This document shows positions 17,769 through 25,173 of a DNA stretch of 64,000 nucleotides, in pieces. Within the stretch, counting starts at the first letter, position 1. Each line of letters starts with the position of its first letter. This DNA is from JAAELZ01 sp965237995. GTDB lineage: Bacteria > Pseudomonadota > Gammaproteobacteria > Arenicellales > Poriferihabitantaceae. The stretch covers positions 310,001-374,000 of the forward strand of contig CBDEGO010000003.1 of assembly GCA_965237995.1 (NCBI GenBank), given 5' to 3'. A model generated the notes under the pieces. It was not told where the DNA came from. It ran no database searches and saw only the letters and a list, made by a program, of their open reading frames with translations. The translations under genes were made by a program, and so were the position numbers.

Positions 17769-19022
17769 TTAGTTTTCAGTCAAATAGAAATTTCCCTGCT
17801 CGTGCTTGTTTAACCAACCGAGCTCCGCTTTATTGAGATTAAGACTTACTTTCCAACCTTCTTCACATTCAGTTTCTTCTAATACGGTGTATTTGTTGTG
17901 TACCAAGGATCGAAGTTTAGATTGGTCATACGGTAATACAATATCAATTTCACGGTGATCCTCCGCTAAAATAGTCACCAAGGCTTGACTAATTAAGTCT
18001 ATGCCTTCACCGCTGATAGCAGACAGACGAATTTGAAATTTCTGATTCGTGTCTCCTTCTGTTTCTACAATTCCAGCCGATTCGTTACACAGATCAATTT
18101 TGTTATAGACCATGATCAACGGTATATGCTCAGCGTCTAATTCGGTCAATACCTTGTTCACCTCATCGATATGGGTCAGATAATTTTCGTCGGACTTGTC
18201 AACTACGTGTAGCAAGACGGAAGCATTGGCAACTTCTTCTAACGTTGAGTGAAAAGCATTAACTAGGCTGTGCGGTAAATCCTCAATAAAGCCAACCGTA
18301 TCAGACAGCACAACGTCACCGTAATTATCAAGATTTAGCCTACGCATTGTTGGATCAAGTGTCGCGAAAAGCTGATCTGCTGCGTATAGTTCTTCCCCTG
18401 TTATCTTATTGAATAAAGTCGACTTGCCGGCATTGGTGTAACCTAACAGTGACACCACAGGGATAGGCACTTTCCCTCGTGCACGGCGTCTAAGGTCTCT
18501 TTGCTTGCTTAGCTTCTTTAGACGAGCATCCAAAGTTTTTATGCGCTTGCCAATGAGCCGTCTATCTGTCTCCAGCTGGGTCTCACCAGGCCCACGCAAA
18601 CCAATACCTCCCTTTTGTCGTTCTAAATGAGTCCAGCCGCGGACTAGCCGAGTTGACAGATGTTTTAATTGCGCTAACTCTACTTGCAGCTTTCCTTCAT
18701 GCGACGAGGCACGTTGCGCAAAGATATCCAGTATTAAGCCCGTGCGGTCCAATACTCTGCAATCAAGCGCTCGTTCGAGCTTACGTTCTTGTATGGGAGA
18801 AATCGCGTGATTAACCACCACTAAACTGACTTCCATGTCCTTAACGATTTGCTTTAACTCTTCAATTTTTCCTGAACCAATAAAACTAGCGGGGTGTGGT
18901 TTATCGCGCAATGCAGTAAGCACATGCACAACCTCTCCACCCGCAGAATGTGTTAAAGCAATGGATTCGTCGACACTTAGTCGGTGTTTGAGTTGGCGAT
19001 GCGTTTGGTCTATGACAACCAC
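17769..19022 (-). CDS. hflX: Ribosome-associated GTPase HflX
   Basis: HflX is a GTPase that splits stalled or hibernating ribosomes under stress. The N-terminal HflX domain holds FIGSGKIEEL and ERKLERALDCRVLDRTGLILDIFAQRA. The middle segment is the hallmark GWTHLERQKGGIGLRGPGETQLE. The G domain has GYTNAGKSTLF (P-loop), DTVGF and YNKID. The listed start is GTG at 19022, which begins right at the first beta strand (VVVIDQ). The frame stays open back to 19130 without ATG, GTG or TTG, so the true start is unsure. It follows hfq by 146 bases; hflK and hflC are not here. Confidence 0.92.
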   Translation of the reverse strand: MVVIDQTHRQLKHRLSVDESIALTHSAGGEVVHVLTALRDKPHPASFIGSGKIEELKQIVKDMEVSLVVVNHAISPIQERKLERALDCRVLDRTGLILDIFAQRASSHEGKLQVELAQLKHLSTRLVRGWTHLERQKGGIGLRGPGETQLETDRRLIGKRIKTLDARLKKLSKQRDLRRRARGKVPIPVVSLLGYTNAGKSTLFNKITGEELYAADQLFATLDPTMRRLNLDNYGDVVLSDTVGFIEDLPHSLVNAFHSTLEEVANASVLLHVVDKSDENYLTHIDEVNKVLTELDAEHIPLIMVYNKIDLCNESAGIVETEGDTNQKFQIRLSAISGEGIDLISQALVTILAEDHREIDIVLPYDQSKLRSLVHNKYTVLEETECEEGWKVSLNLNKAELGWLNKHEQGNFYLTEN

Positions 19023-19168
19023 CCGCTCGATCTCTAGCCCATTGTGGCTATGACCAGATTCACTAATTGAAGAAAACAGCTGAAAACCTAATATTAAAGA
19101 TAAGTGAACAAACTCGGCACGCTCAGCTTCTTATTACAACATAACGTAGCAATAAGAAATACCCTCAC

Positions 19169-19438
19169 TTAATAGTTTGGTTGCTTACCTTCTTCAATGG
19201 TCGCTTCTCCATCCCCATCGTGTGGAATGCTGATTGACTTAACCGGCACGATTGTGGAAATCGCATGTTTATAAATCATTTGATTTACACTGTTTTTGAG
19301 CAGTATTACAAATTGATCAAATGAATCGATCTGCCCTTGTAATTTAATTCCATTTACCAAGAAGATCGCGACAGCTATACGCTCTTTTCTTAAAATGTTC
19401 AAAAATGGGTCCTGAAGCTGTGCGCCTTTTGCAGCCAT
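19169..19438 (-). CDS. hfq: RNA chaperone Hfq
   Basis: Hfq is a hexameric Sm-like protein that pairs small RNAs with mRNAs. The 89-residue protein has the N-terminal helix (LQDPFLNILRKERIAVAIFL), Sm1 (NGIKLQGQIDSFDQFVILL) and Sm2 (YKHAISTIVP, with the core K-H). A short acidic C-terminal tail (about 18 residues) follows, much shorter than in E. coli. A strong Shine-Dalgarno AGGAG sits nine bases before the ATG. The usual upstream neighbour miaA is missing; instead a 460-base gap with inverted repeats lies upstream. hflX is downstream, as is common. Confidence 0.97.
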   Translation of the reverse strand: MAAKGAQLQDPFLNILRKERIAVAIFLVNGIKLQGQIDSFDQFVILLKNSVNQMIYKHAISTIVPVKSISIPHDGDGEATIEEGKQPNY

Positions 19439-19581
19439 GGGGTTGTTCTCCTAGCGTTAATTATTATTAGAAAACGATATTTTTTCGTCACTTACTACCG
19501 ACTATCAAGCCATCCATCTCGCTTAATGGAATAGCTACGTATTTCATCTTGTAGAGGATAGTATGCGATACGCCTAGATAC

Positions 19582-19607
19582 AACATGAATATGACCATAT
19601 TCATGTT
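19582..19607. repeat. Perfect 12-base inverted repeat with 2-base spacer
   Basis: Arms AACATGAATATG (19582-19593) and CATATTCATGTT (19596-19607) are exact reverse complements around AC. The symmetry suits a dimeric DNA-binding protein. On either strand it could also fold as a hairpin, but no U-run follows it. It lies directly after the U-tract of the candidate RNA terminator. Confidence 0.5.
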
Positions 19608-19682
19608 AAAAAGAAAGAGCGGTGCTTTTGGTTAAACCCCTTTCAACAGACACCCCGTGTCTAAAATTTTTATGCACCGCTC
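19608..19682 (-). terminator. Predicted Rho-independent terminator (stem plus U-run)
   Basis: The stem GAGCGGTGC/GCACCGCTC, with an internal hairpin, is followed by a nine-base U-rich run with a single C. Polarity is minus strand. No annotated minus-strand gene ends nearby (plsC stops about 840 bases upstream, beyond fimT), which is why an independent RNA is suspected. Confidence 0.45.
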
Positions 19683-19760
19683 CCCTCAAATAGATTGTTG
19701 ATTCCGTTCTTTCAAAGAGATATCAATTCATTTCTTCGACCCGAAGAATGTACTACCGTT
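19608..19760 (-). ncRNA. Candidate structured small RNA upstream of hfq
   Basis: Read on the minus strand, the segment starts after an extended -10 box. It contains a hairpin (arms TTCTTCG/CGAAGAA, 19732-19748). It ends with a nine-pair closing stem, GAGCGGTGC (19674-19682) with GCACCGCTC (19617-19625), that encloses a second perfect hairpin (AGACAC/GTGTCT, 19648-19662). The closing stem is followed at once by TTTCTTTTT (19616-19608), as in a Rho-independent terminator. It is not recognisably 4.5S, 6S, tmRNA or RNase P RNA. This is a fold-based prediction, and expression is unknown. Confidence 0.35.
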
Positions 19761-19765
19761 TGTTT

Positions 19766-19774
19766 ATTATATCA
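19766..19774 (-). promoter_or_regulatory. Extended -10 box for the candidate RNA
   Basis: Minus-strand TGATATAAT is an exact TGn-TATAAT. The expected start is near 19759-19760. Upstream sequence is A/T rich (AAAGGT, AAATAA) with no -35 hexamer. Prediction only. Confidence 0.35.
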
Positions 19775-19900
19775 ACCTTTTATCTTATTTATTTTACCTT
19801 TTGTATGCATATTATCTATTTTTTGTGACCAAACTCACTGCTTTTAGAACGGATCAACGCCAGACTCTATAGCTCTACAAAAACAAGAAAAAAATCACTC

Positions 19901-20455
19901 ATGAGGAAAATAAAACAAGGCGCTAATAGACTCAATATAGGTGGATTTACACTAATTGAGTCTATGGTGACGCTCACTATTATCTTAACCATAGCAAACT
20001 TTAGCGTACCCAATGTAATGGCCATGATGAAGAAAAATACTATCCGATCAATACAAGAACATTTAGTGCAAGACCTGCGTTTATCTAGAGTAACCGCTAA
20101 GGCAAACTCAGTGACAGTAACCATTTGCCCCAGCATAAACGGGCAATCGTGTGAAAATACTCAGCATTGGCATACAGGTTGGATTTCTTTCGCAGACGAA
20201 AATAGCAACAAAATAGTTGAAGCGAGCGAAAAGGTGATTAGTCGCTTTACCCCAGCGCAACCCTTATCCATTAATGTTAGCCTACATGCCGCCGGCCGAG
20301 CTAAGCAGGTAAAGATTAACTCGTCTGGTTTAATACGAACCAGTGGTCACATTCGAATATGTAATTCATCTATAGAACAGGACAAGATTCAAACTATCAA
20401 ATTGAACAATAGAGGTAGAATGAACAAAGAACTGCGAAAAACTAGCTGCGTTTAA
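19901..20455 (+). CDS. FimT/GspH-family type IV pseudopilin
   Basis: The protein has the class III signal of type IV pilins. After a short basic leader, the prepilin peptidase site is GG|FTLIE (cleavage after G15, glutamate at mature position 5), followed by a hydrophobic helix to about residue 40. The rest (residues 45-184) is the GspH/FimT beta-rich head: an RLSRVTAKANSVTVTICPS strand, paired cysteines in PSINGQSCENTQHW, WISFADENSN, and the C-terminal IRICNSS with GRMNKELRKTSC. Such minor pilins prime pilus assembly, and some FimT proteins bind DNA during uptake. No other pilus genes are nearby, so its machine is encoded elsewhere. Confidence 0.85.
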   Translation: MRKIKQGANRLNIGGFTLIESMVTLTIILTIANFSVPNVMAMMKKNTIRSIQEHLVQDLRLSRVTAKANSVTVTICPSINGQSCENTQHWHTGWISFADENSNKIVEASEKVISRFTPAQPLSINVSLHAAGRAKQVKINSSGLIRTSGHIRICNSSIEQDKIQTIKLNNRGRMNKELRKTSCV

Positions 20456-20519
20456 TCAAGCTTCACTTAAGATAAGTAAGTCACAACAATACTAACCATA
20501 CAGGGCGATACCGTTCTAG

Positions 20520-21143
20520 CTAAATTGATATTGAAGAAGACTTCGCCTCGCTTTCTAATGCTTTTAGAATTGTTGCCAGTTCAATTGCCGTAACAGAATC
20601 ATCAAGCGGTTCATGCAACCATATATGGACGCGTCGCCGCTTTAGCCACCTATGGCGCTCATCAGCCTTTGCTCTAGCAAATAGGCTACCCGCCATTCCA
20701 AAAATGTAAAACGGCACCACGGGTGCGTGGCTATTTTTTAAGCTAAATTCGAATCCACGTTTTATTTTGCATATCTCTCCATCTTGGCTTATCTCTCCTT
20801 CTGGAAATAAACAAATTACATTTTGCCCCAGTAGTGCATGGTGAATATCTTTAATAGACTGTTTACTTTTGCTAGGAGAGATTGGCACCGTACCGAATCG
20901 CTTTAAAAAACCATGTAATAACTTCATATCATAAAAACGCCGGTCTATAACAAATCGTATCGGGCGTATCACGGCTAACTGAATAAGCGCCCAGTCAATC
21001 CAGCTTATGTGGTTACCTAACAGTAGCAAACTTCCATCTTGTGGTATCGCTGCTTGATTGTGCACAATGATTTTATAACGCAGCCTAAATAGAAAACCTA
21101 GTACGCACTGCAAGAAAGGACGTAACCATTGATTGACGTTCAT
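20520..21143 (-). CDS. Lysophospholipid acyltransferase family protein (PlsC-like)
   Basis: The protein belongs to the glycerophospholipid acyltransferase family. It has the catalytic HX4D in NHISWID (H45, D50), the substrate-binding GTVPIS and the FPEGEIS block (residues 113-119). One N-terminal hydrophobic segment (about residues 5-20) would hold it in the inner membrane. At 207 residues it is shorter than typical PlsC (about 240), so it may be an accessory acyltransferase rather than the essential 1-acylglycerol-3-phosphate enzyme. A near-consensus Fur box lies just before its start, and it stands apart from xerD upstream by 80 bases. Confidence 0.8.
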   Translation of the reverse strand: MNVNQWLRPFLQCVLGFLFRLRYKIIVHNQAAIPQDGSLLLLGNHISWIDWALIQLAVIRPIRFVIDRRFYDMKLLHGFLKRFGTVPISPSKSKQSIKDIHHALLGQNVICLFPEGEISQDGEICKIKRGFEFSLKNSHAPVVPFYIFGMAGSLFARAKADERHRWLKRRRVHIWLHEPLDDSVTAIELATILKALESEAKSSSISI

Positions 21144-21156
21144 TCTACTATTTGAG

Positions 21157-21175
21157 GTTGATGATTATCATTATG
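21157..21175 (-). promoter_or_regulatory. Fur-box-like operator upstream of the acyltransferase
   Basis: The minus-strand 19-mer CATAATGATAATCATCAAC agrees with the classical Fur box GATAATGATAATCATTATC at 16 of 19 positions, including 14 in a row. It lies 14-32 bases before the ATG of the PlsC-like gene, a position where binding would block transcription or initiation. Found by eye; Fur itself is not encoded in the window. Confidence 0.55.
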
Positions 21176-21223
21176 CGCTGAGCTCTTTGCCGTAAACCAC
21201 GTTTTGATACACCGCACTGTAAT

Positions 21224-22132
21224 TTAAGCTCGCGGATGGTGGCGCTTATGCAAACTTTGTAAGCGTGCCTTTGCTACATGCGTATATATCTGCGTTGTCG
21301 ACAAGTCTGAATGGCCCAACATCATTTGCAATGTACGCAGGTCAGCGCCATGGTTCAGTAGGTGCGTAGCGAATGCATGTCTTAGCGTGTGGGGGGACAC
21401 ATCACTGGTTATTCCAGCTTGTTTAGCGTAGCGTTTGATATTTTGCCAAAATGCCTGACGGCTCATCGCACTGCCGCGCTTAGTTATAAATAACGAAGCA
21501 CTCTTAGCGTCACTATATAGTGCTTTTCGATGCCCCCCTAAGTACCGTTTTATTGATACCAGTGCCATCTCGCCAACCGGTACCAGACGTTCTTTATTAC
21601 CCTTACCCACTATTTTAATGACACCGACATCCATATTAATTTGGCTAATTTCCAGGGAAATTAATTCTGACACACGTAATCCACTAGAATATAGCAGCTC
21701 AAGCATAGCCCGGTCACGCATCCCAAGATCGGTTTCGTCTGGGGCCGCTAGTAGAGTCTCAACTTCCTGTTCAGTTAGCGTCTTAGGAAGGCTTAGACCA
21801 ATCGCTGGTGACTCTAGCTCTGTAGTTGGGTCAACCGAAACATAATTTTCGCGTAATAACCAACGATAAAAACGCTTAAGCGAGGACAACATTCTAGCTG
21901 CACTGCGCGCTTTTACTTGTTTATTCCGATAGGCCATAAAGCCAAGTAAATCAGCAGTGCTTGCGTTTTCAAGACCCACGTTTTGGTTAGCTAAATAACG
22001 ACTAGCAATGCCTAGATCAGTGCGGTAAGCACTTAGCGAATTATGACTTAAACCCGATTCCATCCAGACACCATCCAAAAATTGCTCGATCCGAATTAAG
22101 TTTTCAGACTGCAATTGGGTACGGTTAGACAA
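21224..22132 (-). CDS. xerD: Site-specific tyrosine recombinase XerD
   Basis: XerD, with XerC, resolves chromosome dimers at dif. It has a SAM-like N-terminal DNA-binding domain (RIEQFLDGVWMESGLSHNSLSAYRTDL) and then the catalytic domain. All active-site residues are present: R153 (GLRVSELI), K177 (VGKGNKER), H248 and R251 (SPHTLRHAFATHLL), H274 (LGHSDLSTTQIYTH) and Y283. The C-terminal end RLQSLHKRHHPRA points to XerD rather than XerC. The start is a TTG, with only 10 bases from the upstream gene. This is a housekeeping gene, not a phage integrase. Confidence 0.93.
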   Translation of the reverse strand: MSNRTQLQSENLIRIEQFLDGVWMESGLSHNSLSAYRTDLGIASRYLANQNVGLENASTADLLGFMAYRNKQVKARSAARMLSSLKRFYRWLLRENYVSVDPTTELESPAIGLSLPKTLTEQEVETLLAAPDETDLGMRDRAMLELLYSSGLRVSELISLEISQINMDVGVIKIVGKGNKERLVPVGEMALVSIKRYLGGHRKALYSDAKSASLFITKRGSAMSRQAFWQNIKRYAKQAGITSDVSPHTLRHAFATHLLNHGADLRTLQMMLGHSDLSTTQIYTHVAKARLQSLHKRHHPRA

Positions 22133-22142
22133 TGTTCCGCTA

Positions 22143-24023
22143 TCAACCCTTCACGCTGTTGTTTTCTAACAGCCATAAGCGCTGCAAGGCCTGTTTAATA
22201 GTGGTCAGTCTTGCACTGTCTTTGGTCGCTAACAATAAGCCTTCGAACAAGCGCTTAGCGTCCTCGTAATATGCGGCCTCCATCAGCGTTGAAGCCGCAT
22301 GATAACGCGCTGACTGCCCCCATTCGTCGAAGCCGTTGTCTTGAACTAACGCGGATTCTAGGTACAAAGAAGCAGCTCTTAGGCGCTCACCCATATTCGC
22401 ATGAGATTGTGCCTTCCAAAATAATATCTCTCGCTTATGCCTTTTTGATTGGGTTTTATCAGAAATAAGGTCAAATAATGCCAAGCTAAGTTCATCTTGA
22501 TTCGCCGCTTGTAAATCGTAAACTGGTTGTAGAATCTTATCTACTTGCGAGCCATTCAGTACTGGATAAGCATTGATCCAGCTTTCTAATTTCTGTTTAC
22601 CCTGCTCAAAACGCCCAGCAAAAATATCTATTCTAGCCTTTTGCAACAACCAGTCTTCCAATTTAACCGATGGCGGAGCATCACCTAAATAGGGGGCAAT
22701 TAAAGCAATTAAATCCGCATTACTTTGTTCTAGCGCATAATTTAAAACTAAAGCACTGTACTGGCTATCCAATTCACTCAAATCTCCAATCGAATCGGCA
22801 CCATCGCCAAACAAGTGATTAAGTATTGGTACGTTATCACCTTTTAGCAAAATTTTTACAAAATGATTTAATGCTGCACTTCTCAACACCGAATTAGACT
22901 TATCCTGTAGCACCTGTGTATAAAGTGCTTTAGCTTGCTGCCAGTTTTCTTGCTCTTCCAGTTTTTGTGCCAGCGAATACCATTGGCCTTTATTAGAACC
23001 CAACAGACCCGCTTGATTCACTAACGCCGTACTTAAAGACCGGTAAGTTTGGTTTAGGCTTTGCCCTTTATGGCTAACCACTTCTGGATACAAGTCATCG
23101 GTATCGATGTGGTGATATTGTTCTAAACTGCTCGCTCTACCCTCCAGCGCCTTAATGGTTGAGGTCGATGAATACACTTCAGCGGCAATAGCATAGGCTA
23201 ACTTCTTTTGCTGCTTGCTAATTCGTTTGCGCTGCAACTGCTTTTGCAATTGTTGCCCCGCCTGAACGCCATTAATATTAGCTATTTTAAAACGAAAGTA
23301 TATTTGCAATAGTTTGGCGTCAATCGCGTTAATTGGAGCCAATATTTGCGCCGCAGATTCCGTTCTGCCGGCCAGATGCTCAATGATGGCGCGCTCGATA
23401 AACCAATTTACATCCTGTGGTTTGAATTCGCTGTGATAACGCGTGGCATCTATCTGCGCGTTTAGGTAATCGCCCGACTCGCTATAAAGCTTGATTAAGT
23501 TATGCCTTGCCCTTTTTCTGTCATCTGCGGTGGCGCGCTGGTCAACCAATATAGACTGTAATAAGTGAATCGCCTTCGTTTGTTCTCCAAGATGAATTAA
23601 CGCGAGTGCTTCGTAGGGTTTAACGAAAGACGTTACTTGGTTTAATGTTACCGGGGGCAACTGACGAATATCAGCTAGCAAACCGGCGTAATCATTTAAC
23701 TGCTCGAAAAGACTCCATTTTTGCTCATACCAAGCTTTCCAGGTGGCGTTCACAATGCTGGGAGCATTGTCCTGCTGCAACTCATTTAATGCTAAACGGG
23801 TAACACCCGCTTTAACTAATTGGCGTACACGCGCCAAGGTCTCTAACGCTTTGTTCTCAGCTGGCGTATCTAGGGCGAGTGAAGACAAACTTGCACCAGA
23901 CGGCGAAGGTTCTATCGTTTGCGTTTGCGCTAAAGGAGAAAATAGACAAAGGCTGAAGCTTACTAAATAGTAAAGCACCCTTGTTAATGGAGAGGGTAGA
24001 GAAGTCTTACGCAGATTAACCAC
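22143..24023 (-). CDS. Exported helical-repeat (TPR-like) protein of unknown function
   Basis: I do not recognise a named family. The start is a GTG at 24023 with AAAGG eight bases upstream. A basic N-terminus and a hydrophobic stretch (about residues 16-33, ending LFSPLAQTQ) form a signal peptide, so the protein is probably periplasmic. The remaining 590 residues are almost all helical, with repeated pairs of the TPR kind (for example EALALIHLGEQTKAIHLLQSIL, LAQKLEEQENWQQAKALYTQVL, FWKAQSHANMGERLRAASLYLES). There are no enzymatic motifs. It lies between rplS and xerD, with a strong hairpin before it. A role as a scaffold or envelope assembly factor is only a guess. Confidence 0.7.
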   Translation of the reverse strand: MVNLRKTSLPSPLTRVLYYLVSFSLCLFSPLAQTQTIEPSPSGASLSSLALDTPAENKALETLARVRQLVKAGVTRLALNELQQDNAPSIVNATWKAWYEQKWSLFEQLNDYAGLLADIRQLPPVTLNQVTSFVKPYEALALIHLGEQTKAIHLLQSILVDQRATADDRKRARHNLIKLYSESGDYLNAQIDATRYHSEFKPQDVNWFIERAIIEHLAGRTESAAQILAPINAIDAKLLQIYFRFKIANINGVQAGQQLQKQLQRKRISKQQKKLAYAIAAEVYSSTSTIKALEGRASSLEQYHHIDTDDLYPEVVSHKGQSLNQTYRSLSTALVNQAGLLGSNKGQWYSLAQKLEEQENWQQAKALYTQVLQDKSNSVLRSAALNHFVKILLKGDNVPILNHLFGDGADSIGDLSELDSQYSALVLNYALEQSNADLIALIAPYLGDAPPSVKLEDWLLQKARIDIFAGRFEQGKQKLESWINAYPVLNGSQVDKILQPVYDLQAANQDELSLALFDLISDKTQSKRHKREILFWKAQSHANMGERLRAASLYLESALVQDNGFDEWGQSARYHAASTLMEAAYYEDAKRLFEGLLLATKDSARLTTIKQALQRLWLLENNSVKG

Positions 24024-24039
24024 GACGATGACCTTTTAT

Positions 24040-24067
24040 AGAGCGCTCAACAAACGTTAAGCGCTCT
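24040..24067 (-). terminator. Strong hairpin after rplS
   Basis: Minus-strand arms AGAGCGCTTAAC and GTTGAGCGCTCT form a 12-pair stem with one G-U pair and a GTTT loop. It starts nine bases after the rplS stop. The following bases are ATAAAAGG rather than U, so it may be a processing or 3'-protection stem more than a terminator. The next gene starts 17 bases later. Confidence 0.45.
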
Positions 24068-24075
24068 TAATAGGG

Positions 24076-24420
24076 CTATACCTTTTCTTTGATACGTGCT
24101 GACTTACCTGTGCGCTCACGCAAATAGTATAGCTTAGCGCGACGTACATCGCCGCGCCGCTTAACTTCGACTTCCTGAACAAGCGGGCTGTGCGTTTGAA
24201 ATACGCGCTCAACACCTTCACCTGAAGACATTTTACGTACTGTAAACGAAGAGTTAATGCCGCGATTCTTTTTCGCAATCACCACGCCTTCATAAGCCTG
24301 AACACGCTGGCGATCGCCTTCACGAATCAGCACGTTGACCTTCACTGTATCACCTGGACCAAAATCAGGTAAATCAGCCTTCATTTGCTCTGCGTTAATT
24401 TCGTCAATAATGGTTGTCAT
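24076..24420 (-). CDS. rplS: 50S ribosomal protein L19
   Basis: L19 sits at the 30S-50S interface. The 114-residue protein shows the family features: FGPGDTVKVNVLIREGDRQRVQAYEGVVIAKKNRGINSSFTVRK, then GEGVERVFQTHSPLVQEVEVKRRGDVRRAKLYYLRERTGKSARIKEK. It is the last ribosomal gene of the rpsP-rimM-trmD-rplS operon, 63 bases after trmD, with a small hairpin in the gap. Confidence 0.97.
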   Translation of the reverse strand: MTTIIDEINAEQMKADLPDFGPGDTVKVNVLIREGDRQRVQAYEGVVIAKKNRGINSSFTVRKMSSGEGVERVFQTHSPLVQEVEVKRRGDVRRAKLYYLRERTGKSARIKEKV

Positions 24421-24457
24421 AACCGTTTCTCTATGTCAATTTAAACTAATCATATTT

Positions 24458-24477
24458 GGCTTAACCCTAGGGTTGCC
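24458..24477 (-). other. Small hairpin between trmD and rplS
   Basis: The 12-base palindrome AACCCTAGGGTT (24463-24474) is flanked by GGC and GCC, which can extend the stem past a two-base bulge. There is no U-run. It may tune translation or decay between the low-level trmD and the high-level rplS cistrons, as the operon is known to need unequal expression in E. coli. Prediction only. Confidence 0.35.
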
Positions 24478-24483
24478 TCACTT

Positions 24484-25173
24484 TTAATCAGAGGTACCTA
24501 AAAGATCAGGCCGCCTTTGTTTGGTTCGCTCTGCCGCTTGTTCTGCACGCCAGTTAGCAATATGTTGATGGTTGCCACTTAATAGTACTTCGGGTACTTC
24601 AATGCCATCAAACACTTTAGGCTTGGTAAACTGCGGATAATCTAAACCTTGTTCAAAGGATTCAGTCACCGCTGACTGCGCATTACCTAGTACACCAGGC
24701 AATAACCGCGCTATCGCATCTACCAATACCATCGCAGGAAATTCACCCCCTGCTAAAATATAATCGCCAATAGATATTTCCATATCTACCCGCTGACTAA
24801 TCAATCTTTCATCAACGCCTTCATAACGACCTGAAAGCAAGGTTAAAGCAGGCAACTGCGCCAGCAGTTTTACATCAGCTTGCTCTAAACGTTTACCTTG
24901 TGGTGTTAAAAACACAACCGGGCCAATATTGTTTGCCGCTTTTTGCTTGACTTTAATTGCCTCTAACGCATCGCGAAGCGGCTCAGCCATCATTACCATT
25001 CCGGGGCCACCGCCATAAGGCCGGCCATCCACCGTACGGTGTACGTCAGAGGTGTAGTCTCGTGGATCACACACACTCACATTTAGCGCTTTGCAATCAA
25101 TCGCACGTCGCACCATTCCATAATTTAAAGCCTCAAACATTTGAGGAAAAATAGAAATGATATCAATGTTCAT
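24484..25173 (-). CDS. trmD: tRNA (guanine-37-N1)-methyltransferase TrmD
   Basis: TrmD adds the m1G37 methyl group that prevents +1 frameshifting. The SPOUT trefoil-knot fold is shown by SIFPQMFEALNYGMVRRA, DPRDYTSDVHRTVDGRPYGGGPGMVMM, LLSGRYEGVDERLI and ISIGDYILAGGEFPAMVLVDAIARLLPGVLG. At 229 residues it ends soon after RRPDLL and lacks about 25 C-terminal residues found in the E. coli enzyme. All catalytic blocks are upstream of that point. The start overlaps the rimM stop by four bases. Confidence 0.95.
   Translation of the reverse strand: MNIDIISIFPQMFEALNYGMVRRAIDCKALNVSVCDPRDYTSDVHRTVDGRPYGGGPGMVMMAEPLRDALEAIKVKQKAANNIGPVVFLTPQGKRLEQADVKLLAQLPALTLLSGRYEGVDERLISQRVDMEISIGDYILAGGEFPAMVLVDAIARLLPGVLGNAQSAVTESFEQGLDYPQFTKPKVFDGIEVPEVLLSGNHQHIANWRAEQAAERTKQRRPDLLGTSD

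Larger units (their letters stand above)
19439..19900. other. Gene-free stretch between hfq and fimT, rich in inverted repeats
   Basis: No open frame of note lies in these 462 bases. From hfq outwards they hold the hfq leader, a 26-base palindrome (19582-19607), a candidate structured RNA on the minus strand (19608-19760) with an extended -10 box (19766-19774), and an AT-rich leader of fimT. The individual parts are listed separately. Gaps of this size are rare in this otherwise compact window. Confidence 0.7.

Noticed and set aside
19095..19130. Resemblance of the stretch ERAEFVHLSL upstream of hflX to the usual HflX start (GERAVLVHL)
   Set aside because: The later VVVIDQ strand aligns better with that family position and with the distance to the SAGG motif, so the upstream match is probably chance.
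19439..19900. 4.5S, 6S or tmRNA gene in the hfq-fimT gap
   Set aside because: The conserved SRP tetraloop region, the long 6S rod and the tmRNA tRNA-like ends are not present.
21224..22132. Tyrosine recombinase as a sign of a mobile element
   Set aside because: Full-length similarity and the C-terminal end mark it as housekeeping XerD. No phage genes or attachment repeats are near; the tRNA-Arg at 16.9 kb has no integrase beside it either.
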